Position numbers and translations under genes: made by a program. From NCBI GenBank assembly GCA_948567375.1, contig OX419755.1, positions 25,808,517 to 25,872,516 of the forward strand: 64,000 bases of DNA, read 5' to 3'. A model generated the notes under the pieces. That model saw only the letters and a program-made list of their open reading frames with translations, did no database searches and had not been told where the DNA came from. Positions 1 to 11,891 of this stretch are shown here, piece by piece (the stretch's first letter is position 1; every line of letters begins with the position of its first letter). This DNA is from Lunularia cruciata. Its lineage: Eukaryota > Streptophyta > Marchantiopsida > Lunulariales > Lunulariaceae.

Positions 1-3000
1 GAAACCGGAATAGCATCATCTTGGGATCGGGAAGCAAAGGCCGATACAAAGACCATCTAACAACCTTGGTATGTGGCAAGAAAGTACACTTCAAGAAATG
101 GCGGAGGCAGAAGAAGCATGTTTTGAGAGTGACAGGATAGCAACACACAGAAGAAGTGGAAGTTGATTTTGAAATCAACTGAAGAATGAGTGCAATTTGG
201 AGTAATATAAAATTACAATTGCGCAGGGACAAGTTGAACATGTCAAGTAGATTTCCAATCCCTTTGAGTAGTCGTCCTGTAGTAATGCGTGTCAGGAAGC
301 CAATTGAGAGTGAAATTTTCCAAAATCCAGAAGGGGTTAGAGTGTCTTGTCTAAGAGAAGGAATAGTTTTCCAGTGCTGAAGAACAAGAGAGCAGATCAT
401 GGCAAAGAAGGTCATGAATGCTCTTGCAATGCAAATTTTTGCAATTTGTAGGTTGGACGTCAAAGCAAGAATCAAAGTCTTGAATAGAGTTTGTATTACT
501 TCCTTAGTATGGAATTGGAATTTTAGTTTCCCATGAGTCATGGCAAAGATAGCTGCCAGTAATTGTGAGGAAGGCCCCGAAGTCAAGGGGAAGAGAGGAA
601 ATCCGGCTCGATGGACTGAGTCGGATTGGAGGTTAGTGTTGGGGAAGGAAGCAGAGAGCCAACAGGGATCACCTTCTATCGGAAGTGTGATGCTGCAAAG
701 GAGACAATGGAGATCCTAAATTTGTTCTTCACTCCGCATACAATGAATGGTTACAAGGTGGAGTCCTATCGGGGCCTGATTAAACAAAGTATCATGGGGA
801 AAATAATGTTCATGTTCAAACCAGAACAAACGACTTACGTGAACATGCAATAGGTGTTCTTTTTCCACCAGATGTTTGCAAGAGTGAAGGTGAACTGGGC
901 AAAATGTTTTCACCAACAAATGAGGCAGATGGTGGTCAATTGGAGGATAGGTTCACCTCCACATTATTTTGCACCATTTGCAACACACTTCTACTTTGGG
1001 TTGAACTTGCTGACAATAGAGGAGAGGCGTTGCATGGTGTCACATTTCCATCCTGATTTGAGACGAGAAGCGGATGAAGAAGAGCAACAATATATGGCAC
1101 ACATGCGAGCCAGTGATGATCACTTCTTGAGGACGGGACAATGGAAGATAGAAGTCACAAGCCCGAAGAAGCGTAGTAAACCTGAAGATGAAAAGTTGCC
1201 TCTAGCACAAAGGAAGACCCAAAGATTGGTTTTGTAGAGGAAGAAGATGGTGAAAGAAGCACCGCCGGAAACCGAGTCTAAAGGGGAGATAGATTCTCGA
1301 GGAGAGGACTTAGAAGAAGACAAACTCACTTTACAAATGAGGAATCCAAAAGTGAGAGTGAGGAGGAACATGAGGTTCAGCAATTGGTTGGAGTGGGTGA
1401 AGCTTGTCATGTGATGATTGACAATGTACCAGGAAAAACAACTCATTGCATAGCATTGGTTGTGGAAGAGAAGGGGGCTGAAAGACGGAAGGAGTACCCT
1501 GTGGGGCCGAGTTCAGTAGGTAAGGAAGAAGGAAGCTCGGAAGCAATGTCTCTGAAGATACAAAGATCGTAACTTTGGTAGAAGGAGCCAATGGAAGAGG
1601 CAAAGTACAAATATGGGGCCAAAGACAAATAAAATTTTGGCAGAATACAATATCTATCAAAGGTTGTCACTCCGTTGTTGGAACTGTTGAAGGAGCACCA
1701 GAAGGTAATTCCCCAAGATTGTATGGAGGTGACAAATGAGTTATAGGTGGTGAAGTATCTACTGGTTGAAGTGAAGGGTTTGCAAGAGCATGTGATTCAA
1801 AGAGATAAAGAAGTTGAAGAACTTTGGGTGGATGAAATCTTGAAGAAGAAGACTTCCAAGAAGTTGCAAGAGATTTTTGAGTCAAGAGGTAAGGAAATGC
1901 AGAAGCAAGCCAAAGAATTGAAAGAGTAGGCAATGTTGCTGACCAAGATGAAAGAGGAGGTCAGTGATGTGCGCATCGAGAGTATTCATGTGAAGGTGAT
2001 AGCTACAATAATGGACCAAGAGTTGGAAAGCTTGAGGAAGAGTGCAGCTGGGAAGGATCAAGCATGGTAGAGAGAGTTGGCAGTCAGGCATCAAGAAGAA
2101 GAAAGATTGCATGAGCTGGTACAAAGTGTTGAGTTACAAAGTTCACAGTATGCAGAGGAGAAGAAGATGCTTGCTAATGAGTACAAAGATGAGTTGAAGA
2201 TGTACCGCAAAGTGTTGAAGGTAGAGCAATCTCAAGGTTATGAGTCGGAATTAGTGGAGAAGTTGCATGAAAGTTGCAAGTAATCTTGAGCACACAGGCT
2301 GAAGGGAGATTAGAAGAAGCACATCTAAACGAGTTTTAAAGTTGCTTGTGCAGGAAACTTGGAAGAGGAAAGCCAAAGATGTGCATATGAACACTTTACT
2401 GATCCGATTAAGGTAGCAAGTAGATCAGAAGATGTTAGAAGTAGGAGACAATGTAAGTCTCAGATTAGATTTAGTCAAGTCAGAGTTAGAGAGAATTAGG
2501 AGTAGTGTGATAGAGGAGAGGAAGTCTAATGTTGTAGAAGTAGGGATTCAAGTGTCTTCGGACTTGTTATTTGAGACATTAGAGAAGAGTGGGTCAAGAG
2601 ATAAGGAAGTAGATGGATTACCCATGACCTCAATTGTAGATTGTAGGAAGAGATAGTAGAAATAGTGAAGGATTTAGTAGTTGTAGATATACCCGAAGAA
2701 GGAGAAGTAATAAGAAGATCATCAGGTTTGAAAGCCAATGACGAGATAGACATCAGATCAGGGTAGTAACAATTTTGAGATAGGAAGAGGTAGATATGAA
2801 GGGTTGCATTGTCAGTTTGGATCTGCAAGTAAGAAGAGTTGTTATAGAACACTATTTTTGTTAGAACAGTTGTTTGCTTTACTATTTAAAGGTGGCATTC
2901 ATAGTGTTATGTTGTTCAGTACTCATATTTCTAATGATAGATAAAGTAAAGTGTTGTTTTCAATGCTCATCGCTTGAGCTTAATTCCGAGTATCAACTTT

Positions 3001-3553
3001 TTGTGTGTGTTTGTGAGTGTCGGGAGAATTTAAAAGTGCAAGTCAGTTTGCTTGTTGGATGTTGGATTCCATAGCCTTGATCTTCATTCTGTGTGTGTGA
3101 TCTTGAGTAAACTGCAATCGGAGCAATGCCTTGACAAATCTGAGAGGAATTGTAGTGTTGGTAGTATTATGCATTTGTGAGTGCAGCATGAAGTTGATGT
3201 GAAGCAATTTTGATTGAGGAAGTTGTGCCTTCACTGGAGGGGTGGAACACAATTCTGAGGCAAAGTTGTTTTGTAGTGAAGTGTCGTCTTTGAGAGAATC
3301 TGAATCATCACAATCAAGATTTGTTTGGACAGAATTTGCTATGTTGTGATTAAGGAGTGTGCATTCGTGACAAGTTGTCAAGATTGTGAGCTTGTTACTC
3401 TTTTTTGGGTGTGGTGTCTACCTGAGAGATTGAAGACGCAACCAAGAAGAACTGAAGATTGTTACTTTGCTTTATATTTGGAAATTTTTGACCAGTATAT
3501 CTGCAGGAACAAACTTTACTTACCCAATTACCACAAAAGTGATATTTCCCCAA
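1..3553 (+). mobile_element. LTR I: giant LTR of family G, plus orientation, left end outside the window
   Basis: The segment follows the family G LTR from about 200 bp inside its start (compare 46430 downwards in element E, minus strand) through ORF-L, a TATTTAAA box at 2883-2890 and the R-U5 part, to GATATTTCC at about 3553. The usual end, GGGTTGTCACA, is missing, and the sequence passes straight into antisense integrase of element A. It may be a solo LTR or the 3' LTR of an element lying to the left; no TSD can be tested. Between 2660 and 3553 there is only U3/R/U5 sequence and no gene. Confidence 0.8.
240..2656 (+). pseudogene. ORF-L remnant in LTR I (LTR-encoded protein, broken)
   Basis: Translated pieces at 240-380, 626-853, 854-1237, 1747-1929, 2077-2283 and 2432-2656 align in order with ORF-L of copies D and S. 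They include the conserved start MSSRFPIPL at 240, the block TFYRKCDAAKETMEI at about 675-720, NGYKVESYRG at about 745, the HYFAPFATHFYFGLNLL block at about 960-1010 and the coiled-coil C-terminus. Many stops and frameshifts separate the pieces. A TATAAAAT lies at 206-213, 34 nt before the first Met. The function of the family is unknown. The plus strand is the sense strand of this LTR. Confidence 0.75.
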
Positions 3554-4763
3554 TTCCAAAGGAGATCCATAACAAGAAATGATATTGTGGAAGAAAATTT
3601 TGGCTACAATTTCTGCATCATCTCTCCAAGTTGCTTTAGCTTCAACCATTTCAATAGTATAGTTAGTGCATACTAAAATGTATCTCTTCCTAGTGAATTG
3701 AGTCACTTGTTGAATTGGGCACACAAAATAAATGGGACCAATGGAAAAATTGGTCTCAAAGGCCATTGAGAAGTAGCCATCAGCTTTCCTATTCTTTAAA
3801 AGGCATCACAACTTTGGATATGGACTTGACTATTGTAGGCCACCAATACCTACTGCAAGAATTTTCTTCACTGTGTTCCTCACGGCATAATGTCCTCCTA
3901 ATGCTTCCAAGTGTAAGGACTTAATTACTCCTCCTACTTTGTATGCTTCCAAGCACCTACAAAGTACTTTGTTTTCACCTATTTTGTTTAAAATGTTGTG
4001 CTTTAGCTAATATGGTCCTATTTTCTAGAGAAAGAATGCCCTCTGCTCCGGGTCTAGCCCCTCAAGATAGTGGAAGTATGCAGATAATGATATTTAGTTG
4101 CATACCTTGTACTTTGCATTGCTATCAAGAAATTGGTTGTCAACTCCCAAATCTTGGTCTTGACAACTTGGATAGGAAGTCCGCATTTGAATGCAAAGCC
4201 CTCTTCCTTACTTGTATAGTGTATGTGAATTTTTGTAGTAACAAGATCTATCTTGCCATTTGCCTGGACAAATCCCCCTTCTTCACCAAATATTGCAATG
4301 CATAATGGTGCACAAGGAATACAAACTTGTATTTTAACAAGTAGTAGAAAAACTTATTGTAAGCATACACTATTTTGAGTGCTTCCCTTTCAGTAGTAGT
4401 GTAGTTCTTCTCTACAAACTAAAAGTTGTCAATTTGCATAATAAATAGGGTAGTCCTTCTTCTTATTGACCTTCTAAATCAGTACTACTCTCAATGCCAT
4501 GGATGAAGTTTCTACATGCACATGAAAGGAGACATCCCAATTTGGAGCCCTTATCATTGATGCTTTCACCAATTTCTTTTTCAATACTTGGAAAGCTTCC
4601 TTTTGTTCTACTTCCCACAAATAATCTTTGGACTTCTTCAAAAGCTTTGTGCAAGGTGCAGATAGCACCACATAGTTAGACACAAAGCATTTATAGAATC
4701 CGACATGTCCTAAGAAGGCTCTCAACTCCCAAATAGTTTTGGGGGATTCTAAAGTTGAGATGA
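3554..4763 (-). pseudogene. pol: Element A: integrase and RNase H/RT C-terminal remnant
   Basis: Read on the minus strand, 4763-4474 encodes the RT tail and start of RNase H (SPKTIWELRAFLGHVGFYK, then SAPCTKLLKKSKDYLWE). About 4470-4090 matches the rest of RNase H. About 4080-3554 matches the integrase zinc region and core, with TRKRYILVCTNY at about 3690 and CYGSPLELG at about 3565. It closely parallels pol of D and E but has many stops and frameshifts. The integrase stops just before its second catalytic Asp (VSDQG in D), where LTR I is joined in the opposite orientation. Element A is the oldest, outermost member of the nest. Confidence 0.75.
4759..4763. repeat. Left TSD of LTR J (GATGA)
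   Basis: GATGA directly precedes TGTGACAACC and is repeated after CCACA at 6686-6690. Confidence 0.9.
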
Positions 4764-5533
4764 TGTGACAACCAAGGTAAGTAAAGTTCATTCTTGTAGA
4801 GATACGAGTTAGAATTGGTCAAATTTGAAGTCAAATAGTAACAATGTAGTTCTTCTTGGTTGCATCTTTAATCTCTCAAGTAGAAACCACACCTAGAAGA
4901 GAGTAACAAGCACTGACTTGTAGTCTTGTCACAAAGTAACTCTCCTTAATCACAACACCTTCAATTCTTTCCAAACAATCTTGATTGTGATGATTCAGGC
5001 TCTCCCAAAAATGGCACTTCACTGCAAAACGACTTCGCCTCAGAATTGTGTTCTACTCCTCCACTGAAGGCACAACTTCCTCGATCAAAATTGCTTCACA
5101 TCAACACTATGCTATACTCACAAATGCAAAATACTACCAACACTACAATTCCTCTCAGATCTGTCAAGGCATTGCTTCAATTGCACTTCACTTAGGATCA
5201 AACACACAGAGTAAAGATCAAGGCTACGGAATCCAACATCCAACAAGCACATTGACTTGCACTTCAAATTTCTTCACACACTCACAAACATAAACGCAAA
5301 GTTGATACTCGGAATCAAGCTCAAGCAACAAGCACTGCTTTACAACACTTCGCTTTATCTATTCTCAAAAATTATGAGCACTGAACAACATAATATTGCG
5401 AATGTCACTCTTAAATAGTGAAGCCATCGATAGTTCTAACAAAAGTACCGTTTCCTAACAACTCTACAAACCTGCAGATCCAAAATGACAATGCATCTCT
5501 TCATATATGCCTCTTCCTATCTCAAAACTATTA

Positions 5534-5755
5534 CTAATCCGATCCGATGTCAACCTCATCATCGGCTTTCAAACCCGATCCCAAAGTAACTTCACTCACT
5601 ACTACTTTGTCCTCGGGTTTCACAACTCCTAATTCCTCTACCAAATCTAACAGTTCTCTTTCTTGATCTAAAATTCCACTAGTGGGTAATCTATCTAACT
5701 CCTGATCTCCCGACCCATTCTTCTCTAATGTCTCTAATGGTAACTCCGAAGACAT
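5534..5755 (-). pseudogene. ORF-L C-terminal tail in LTR J
   Basis: This open stretch of 73 residues matches the end of ORF-L in LTR S (ETLEKSGSKDEELDRLP, then QERELLDLVE, ending DIGSD). The final DIGSD and the stop are conserved with S and lie about 120 bp upstream of the TATTTAAG box. Upstream (5760-6130) are further short, degraded acidic stretches of the same flavour. The N-terminal globular region is absent. Confidence 0.7.
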
Positions 5756-6200
5756 CTACACTCCTACTTCATCTACTTTGGGTTTTACTACTATCAATTC
5801 CTTTACTAATTCTCCTATGTCATCATCAAGAATTGTAATTGAAAGCATGGGTACACTATCTACACCTTTAATTTGTAATCCACTTTCCCCTAATCACTCA
5901 TGTAACTGACCCAAAGACACTTACAGTCTGATCTTGCACTTTGGGTTTATTCACTACTACTACTTCTCCTTCAATTCATGTTCCATCTACAATCAAAACT
6001 GAAATTGACGTCATGGGTATCATAACTATCTTCTTTCACTACTCTAACTTCCTCTGATCCCTCTGGAAAAACTCCTAAAGTCACCTTCACTGCACTCCGA
6101 GGTCCGACTTCCTTGGGTTGAATCATATTTGTCTTGAGGCAAATTTTAAGAACCTAAGTCATGTAAACCCGAAGTCCAAAGTCCGAAGTCACATTGACCC

Positions 6201-6290
6201 GAAGACACCAAACTACTTTGTACATCTACTCTCAAAACTTTAAATGAAGACACCAAACTACTTTATACATCTACTCTCAAAACTTTAAAT
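6201..6290. repeat. 45-bp tandem duplication in LTR J
   Basis: Two adjacent 45-bp copies, 6201-6245 and 6246-6290, start GAAGACACCAAACTACTTT and differ at about one base. They lie in the distal U3 of J, where ORF-L would be expected. The surrounding 5760-6670 has no convincing gene. Confidence 0.85.
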
Positions 6291-6685
6291 GCTTGTAACT
6301 TCTTCTACAAACCTTCAAACTTTGTGGTTTTGGTGGCGATGGAAAGCCTTCAACGAGAAGCTTCTAACGAGATATAAAACGTTTGATTTGGACTTGTGGT
6401 CATTGAGATATGGCCCCTTCAGTATTCTTGACTTGTAACCTTCATTCCGATGCAAAGAAACCCTCCTTCGGCATCTGGTTCGAGCTTTTCCCTCCTCTGA
6501 CACGAAGTAAGCTTCATCGAGTTTAATCCAATCCGAGTCTTTCTTCCTCCAATACAAAGTTAACTTTCTAAGGCCTTATCAAAACACAGGTTTGCACTCA
6601 TTTCTTCTCCATTTGGTTTGAATTTGGTTTCAGCAAGGCATTTCTTCTTTAAAACTTGTCCAAAATGAAAAATGTGGGTACCACA

Positions 6686-6690
6686 GATGA
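6686..6690. repeat. Right TSD of LTR J (GATGA)
   Basis: A perfect 5-bp match to 4759-4763. The RT reading of element A resumes right after it. Confidence 0.9.
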
Positions 6691-8330
6691 CTTTCTCCTT
6701 CTTGACATCAACTTCAATTCCTCAGCTAGAGACCCAATGCCCCAACAAAATTCACTCCTTCACTGTAAAGAACCATTTCTTTACAACAAGCCACAAAACA
6801 ACACCTTTCAAACATTTGGTGAAGGTATTTCAAATATATCTTTGCTTGGACAAACAAACAAAAATCATCAATGAGAAATTCCACAAACTTCCAAATTTTT
6901 TTTTTAAAATTGCATTCATTTCATCCATTGGAAAGTAACAAGAGCATTACACAACCCAAAGAGCAGTTAACTGTATACAAATGTGCCCCAAATCAGTAAT
7001 GAATGTGGTCTTGTCTTTATCTTCTTAAATGGATACTTGATTGTAGCATGAAAATCCATTGAGAAAATTGCAGCAAGGATGACCTACTTCTTGGTCCAAA
7101 TAGTATTTGTGAAAGGTAAAGGACGATGATCCTTTCTTATGACTACATTTAGCTTGGAAAAATCTTGGCACACTCAAATCTTCCTTTTCTTCTTCTTCGG
7201 TACAATGACAATAGGCAAAACCCATTCATTGCTTAAGATTGGAAAAATTATTCCGGATCCCAAGTACTTATCAATTTCATCAACAATGAGTAGTTCAAGT
7301 TTAGATGATATAATTGCTGCCAAACCAAAATTGTGTGTTCAATAAGATCAATCAGATGTTCCCCAAATTACTTGGGATTTCTTGGCATTTGATCAATAGA
7401 GTAGGTGAATACATCTTGGTACTCAATAAACAAGGCAGTGTATATTTCCAACTCGTATGAAGTGATTGTCTTGAATATTTTCAAAATTTTGTGTTCATCT
7501 AAGACTACATCTTGACAATCATTGGGATTAATGACTCCTTCAGCATGGCTAACTTGGCTCAATCCAAGTCAAGGGGTTTTGAATTCCCTTCCTCCAAATT
7601 TTTGTTACCCAAAGGCAACATCATATAGGTCTTCTTCTTTGACCTCACCTTGTAGCATTCCAAATAATTGACTTGGACTTCTTCATTTGTGTCGTTTGAA
7701 GACAAAATCAAGGAATCTTTGTATTCATCTTCATCTTCCAACAAAGTAGTTTCCCCAAGATGAGGAACCTTTGTCCAACTCATTGTCAGCAACTTTTGGT
7801 CTTCGGACAAGATGTCCTTGAACCTTAGCTTATGTTGGTACCAATCCACCATAGCTTGGGCACTATATAACCAAGGGATTTCAATCAACAATGGGTAACC
7901 AATTTTGGTCATTGGCCTTAGTATAGTGTAGTTTAATTCAATGGTACTCCTCCAATGATTGTGATTATACTAGACAACATGCCCAAAAGTCATCTCCTAG
8001 TTTGATCTGCAAACTTCAAAATTTGGGGCATTGGCTCAAATGTATGATACCCCAATTGGTGTGTGGTATCCTTTATCATGACACTCACACTTGAACCCAA
8101 GTCAATGGGTACAGATATGATCATGCAACCTGTAATCTCCACATCTACTTTAGGAGATCCCAAATCTTCTTGTCCAATATGGTATATTGCGGGTAAATCT
8201 TTCTTGGTCATCGCCCTTACTTTCTTGAGGGCTAAACTCAGCTACTTCTTATACAACTTGTTGTCCTCCCATAATTATTTAAATTTTATGTTTGCTTGAG
8301 TAGATACCAAATCTACCACAACATCGTATT
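6691..8330 (-). pseudogene. pol: Element A: protease and RT N-terminal half, broken
   Basis: On the minus strand the order is protease then RT. At about 8211-7990 the motif VPIDLGSSVSVM is the protease active site with DLG in place of the DSG seen in D and E. 7912-7559 carries TKIGYPLLIEIPWLYSAQ (protease C-terminus) and an acidic linker. 7562-7368 has the QDVFTYSIDQMPRNP pre-RT motif. 7345-6700 holds early RT, including PLPF-like, FLNGFSCYNQVSI and QMPFGLCNA-like stretches. Stops and indels interrupt every part. LTR J interrupts the RT at 6685/6691. Confidence 0.75.
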
Positions 8331-9218
8331 GGGGTACTCATTGAGTTTTACCTTCTCTGACTTTGTCTTTAGGTTTGAAGTCTCTCCTTGATCCAACTTT
8401 ACTTTGGGTTGCTTTAAAATGGTGACTGGAGTACCAATGGTCCAGATCTAAGGTACTTTGGGTTTACCGACCTTGGCTTGAATCAGATCCTCTACCTTGG
8501 ATAGGATGTTAGCCACAAAAATTGGCGGTTTTATCTTTGGGTCTTCCAAACTCATCTCTTGAGTTCTCTTAATTGCCTCTTGAATTTTCTTCTACAATGC
8601 TTTAGCTTTGGCTTTTGCCAAGGTCTTCTCCTCTTTTTCAGACCAATATATCCTTGTCCTTTTGGGTAAGCACCCATAAAGCTAAAGAAGCATCCAAAGA
8701 GGATTGACTTAGGCCAAAGTCTCTTCATCTTTCTTGAAGATGAAGAAGTAGTGCTTCCTTCTTTAGGATCACACTCCTTCTTCCTAGAGCGTGTCTCAAA
8801 TCTCAACACATCAAGGTCTAGCCATTCTCCTTCTAAGGCCAGACTCTCTCCTTGAAGATGTTCTTCTTCAAGGGTAATGCAATTTATAATAGCATCACCT
8901 TTTGGTTGTAAGGCAACTCGCTTGATTAGAGTCTGAACATATTTTACTAGAGGCTTTGGGTTTGATGGCTAAGGATGTTGGTTGCTCGTGTGGCCAAAAC
9001 CCTTGCAATTTCCACAAAGTGGAACATGGTTTATTTGCTACCTTTGCTTAGGATAATTTGGGGACCAATGGCCCATCAAGCCACAATTGTAACATGCTCT
9101 CCATGCAACATTTTGAGGCCTATTTTGGTTTCCCATTGGCATTCTTTGTTGGGGCACATTTTGTACTCTCTTGGTCCATACCTCAGCCCTTGATACAATG
9201 TACTTGCTTGAGATGTAT
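8331..9218 (-). pseudogene. gag: Element A: gag C-terminus and gag-pol linker
   Basis: 8809-8552 matches the Lys-rich linker of D and E (VETRSSKKKRDPKE, then KAKALQKELKEA). 8820-9218 parallels the zinc-knuckle and Gln/Pro-rich part of D, on the minus strand, with PNCPEP-like and GYVPLCGNCKG-like remains. No intact frame longer than about 85 codons remains. The stretch ends at the start of solo LTR K1, and the gag reading resumes at 9923. Confidence 0.65.
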
Positions 9219-9922
9219 TATGAGCCGGCTTGTCTTTCACTTAGGATGAACCGCTAATGGTTGATATGGTAGCACATCATGGACTAAGAAGACAAGGAAT
9301 CCCAACTCCATCATACTCCTCCAAGGCTAACACTCCAAGACTCAAACCCTTGCTCACTAGATAACTCAATGAGAGAGAGATAGGTGCAAATGAAAGGATG
9401 ATGAGTAACTCCTTGCCCCTAGTTTATATACTTGTGAAATAGTTATGCATCAAAATTACTAATTACTAGAGTAACTCAAGTTACTAGGCCAAAAGTCAAA
9501 TAAAGTCTAAAGTTTAAAGCCTAGAGTCTAAAGGAATATCCATACTCATGGGAATATTCACCTAAGCATGTGATCTTATCTTGACCCAACTACTAAGTCA
9601 AGGATTCCTTCACATGGGCTATCCTTAGACTTTAGAAGAATCCAAAGCAAAAAGGCTTGTGTGTCCAAGAGTTATCAACTCTTTCCTCAAAGTCAAACAC
9701 CTAGGAAAAATACCAAGTCAATACACTACAATCCAAAATAGTAATACTCATCTTTTCCACTTCCTCTAAAGTAAGATCTCCTCTATCTTAGTTATGAGTA
9801 ACTTTAGCTAATCATGACAAATATAGAACCATCCTTTATCTTTATAAAAATAATATCTCTCAAGTACTTATAATATCAAACTAAATATCACAATAGCACA
9901 TACATGCACAAATGGTGTTATA
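9219..9922 (-). mobile_element. Solo LTR K1 (family K)
   Basis: It is about 700 bp and close to the LTRs of element K (29263-29953, 36381-37072). The plus-strand start TATGAGCCGG and end GGTGTTATA are decayed forms of TGTGAGCCGG and GGTGTTACA. It interrupts the gag of A. The flanks (GTAT/GTACA) give only an imperfect TSD. There is no coding potential. Confidence 0.85.
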
Positions 9923-10191
9923 GTACATCTTGAGTTTGGTACACCAACTCTTCCTCCTCATTCTCGTCCCAACTTGGAACCCAATCAATTTGCTGCACTA
10001 CAAAGGCAATTTGAGTGGTTAAGCATTGTGTGCTGGCATGACCTAACTTAGTACACCACACATTTTGTCTTCCAAATGAAGGGGGTTTTCTTTTGTCCTT
10101 TGCCCCAATCATTTGAATTTTAAAATCCAAAAACTCCTTAATAAGAGTCTCCAGCTTAGCGCTTATCTTATTGACACCTTTAACTAGGAGT
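9923..10191 (-). pseudogene. gag: Element A: gag zinc-knuckle fragment
   Basis: The minus strand encodes VYQTQDVL, DWVPSWDENEEEE, VWCTKLGHASTQCLT and the stretch KLETLIKEFLDFKIQMIGAK, all co-linear with gag of D (15590-15840) and E (51220-51440). The first knuckle has lost its CxxC spacing (CTKLGH where E has CTMCGKSGH). It is a 270-bp island between two solo LTRs of family K. Confidence 0.8.
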
Positions 10192-10880
10192 TGTGAGCCG
10201 GCCTGTCTCTCACTCAAGATGAACCTCTGATGGCTATTATGGTAGTGCACCATGGACTAAGAAGGCAAGGAATCCCAACTCCATCATACTCTTCCAAGGC
10301 TAACACTCCAAGACTCAAGACATTGCTCACTAGAGAACTCAATGAGAAAGAAATAGTTGCAAATGAACGGATGATGAGTACCTCCTCACTCCTTTTTTAT
10401 ATACTTGTGAAATAGTTACCTACCAAAGTTACTAATTACCACAATAACTCAAGTTACTAGACTAAAAGTCAAGTAAAGTCACAAAGTAGAAAGGAATATC
10501 CATTCACATGGGCATATTCCACTAGCATGTGATCTTATCTTGACCCAACCACTAAGTCAAGGATTCCTTCACATGGGCTATCCTTGGACTATAGAAGAAT
10601 CCAAAACAAAAGGGTTTGCGGGCCCAAGAGTTCTCAACTCTTTCCTCAAAGCCAAACACCTAGGAATAATACCAAGTCAACACACTAGAATCCAAAATAG
10701 TGGTGCTCATCTTTTCCACTTCCTCTAAAGTAAGGTCCACTCTATCTTAGCTATGACTAACTTTAGCTTATCATGACTAATGTAGAACCATCCTTTATCT
10801 CTATATAAATAATATCTTTCAAGTACTTGTAATACCAAGCTAAATATCACAATACCACACATGCACAAATGGGTGTTACA
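10192..10880 (-). mobile_element. Solo LTR K2 (family K)
   Basis: It runs from TGTGAGCCGG to GGGTGTTACA, 689 bp, in the same orientation as K1 and the LTRs of element K. It lies inside A's gag, between stretches equivalent to GKKP and KVPKAD of E. A clean TSD is not visible (GGAGT on the left, GAGCA on the right). TATATAAA-like boxes on the minus strand are shared with the other K LTRs. Confidence 0.87.
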
Positions 10881-11521
10881 GAGCATCAATACTTCCTTTT
10901 GTCCTTGTCTTTTGTTCTTTCTTGGCTTTACATCTTCTTCTAATTCCAAAGAAGAACTAGACAAAGTAGAGGATTCTTCTAAAGAAGAGGTAGCATTGCA
11001 AGAAGCTCTTCATCTTGGCTTCTTGCCTTTCATCTCCTAGTTCCTTTGGGTACCGGCTGAATGAGAGTGGGCCGCCTTGTATCCTTGTTTCAAGCAACAT
11101 GTTTGAGTACTTTATCAAGAGAAGTTACATTCTTCTCCCTTGCAAAGATCCAAATGTTTGGTGATAGACCACCAAGGAACTAGGTAATGGCTTGGGCATT
11201 GGAGTACCTTACCACATTGGATTGCTTTGGCACTTGGTTCAATAAGGTCATAAACCGTTTGGTGTAATCTCTCAACTTCTTGTTCTTGTTTTGGTCCAAA
11301 TCATTGAGTGCGGCAAAAACAATCATATCATAGTCCACTTCCCAAAATCTTTCCAAGAAGTTGTCCCAAAGTTCTATCCAATTTGTTGGCTTGAACTCCT
11401 TTTGAGTTACATGGGTATACCAACTCTGAGCTTTCTTCCATAACAAACTTCAGAAAATTTTCAACCAAATAGTAGAGTTGTGCTCCTTGTTGGCAAAGGA
11501 GATCACTTCAAACTCCTCAAT
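10881..11521 (-). pseudogene. gag: Element A: gag capsid (Retrotrans_gag) fragment
   Basis: 11521-11180 on the minus strand encodes FIEEFEVISFANKEH, KKAQSWYTHVTQKEF, WDNFLERFWEVDYD and LRDYTKRFMTLLNQVPKQS, the retrotransposon gag domain, co-linear with 14935-15290 of D. 11179-10881 continues with the GLSP, SLDKVLKH and KPRxR-type stretch, with stops. The gag N-terminus continues at 22361 on the far side of element D, which inserted between DEDPNEF and IEEFEV. Confidence 0.85.
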
Positions 11522-11526
11522 GAACT
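11522..11526. repeat. Left TSD of element D (GAACT)
   Basis: GAACT precedes TGTGGTAACC and is repeated at 22361-22365. Joining the flanks restores a continuous gag reading of element A. Confidence 0.95.
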
Positions 11527-11891
11527 TGTGGTAACCACATTTTTTTGTTTTTTTAAATAAAGGAGAAGATGTTGTAAAGAGAAGTCGGATTGCGTCTATA
11601 TGGCCGAAGAAAGTGAAGAGAGGAGTAAAGTGACTTTGGGTCATAAGGCAAAGTACTTGGAATTGTCCTGTCAGCATACAACCCGAAGCAAATTGTCTTC
11701 GGATCGGGGGGAGCTCAACCCGAGGCAAAGACAATCTAACAACCTTTTGTTGGGGCAAGAAATTCAAGAAGGGGCCGTTTGAAAATTGGCAGCTCATACG
11801 CGCGAAGGTTGATTGACAGTGATAGGTGCATGTTGGAGGTGTGATTTCTTGGTAGGAACTCAAAGTGACGGAAGACAAAGAAGCACAACTC

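Larger units (their letters stand above)
4764..6685 (-). mobile_element. Solo LTR J of family G, ORF-L mostly absent (TSD GATGA)
   Basis: It begins TGTGACAACC and ends GGGTACCACA, as in LTR S. GATGA flanks both sides (4759-4763 and 6686-6690), and removing it rejoins the RT of element A between the motifs for VEVD and SPKTIWEL. Read on the minus strand, the R-U5 part covers 4764-5400, TATTTAAG lies at 5410-5417, and only the last ~74 residues of ORF-L remain. The LTR is 1.92 kb against 3.77 kb for S. Its distal U3 (about 5760-6670) is mostly not recognisable as ORF-L. Confidence 0.9.

Noticed and set aside
6315-6557. An 80-codon minus-strand frame in LTR J that might be a host exon.
   Set aside because: It lies inside a TSD-bounded LTR, is basic and short, and no family is recognisable. 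It is noted only as unexplained U3 sequence.
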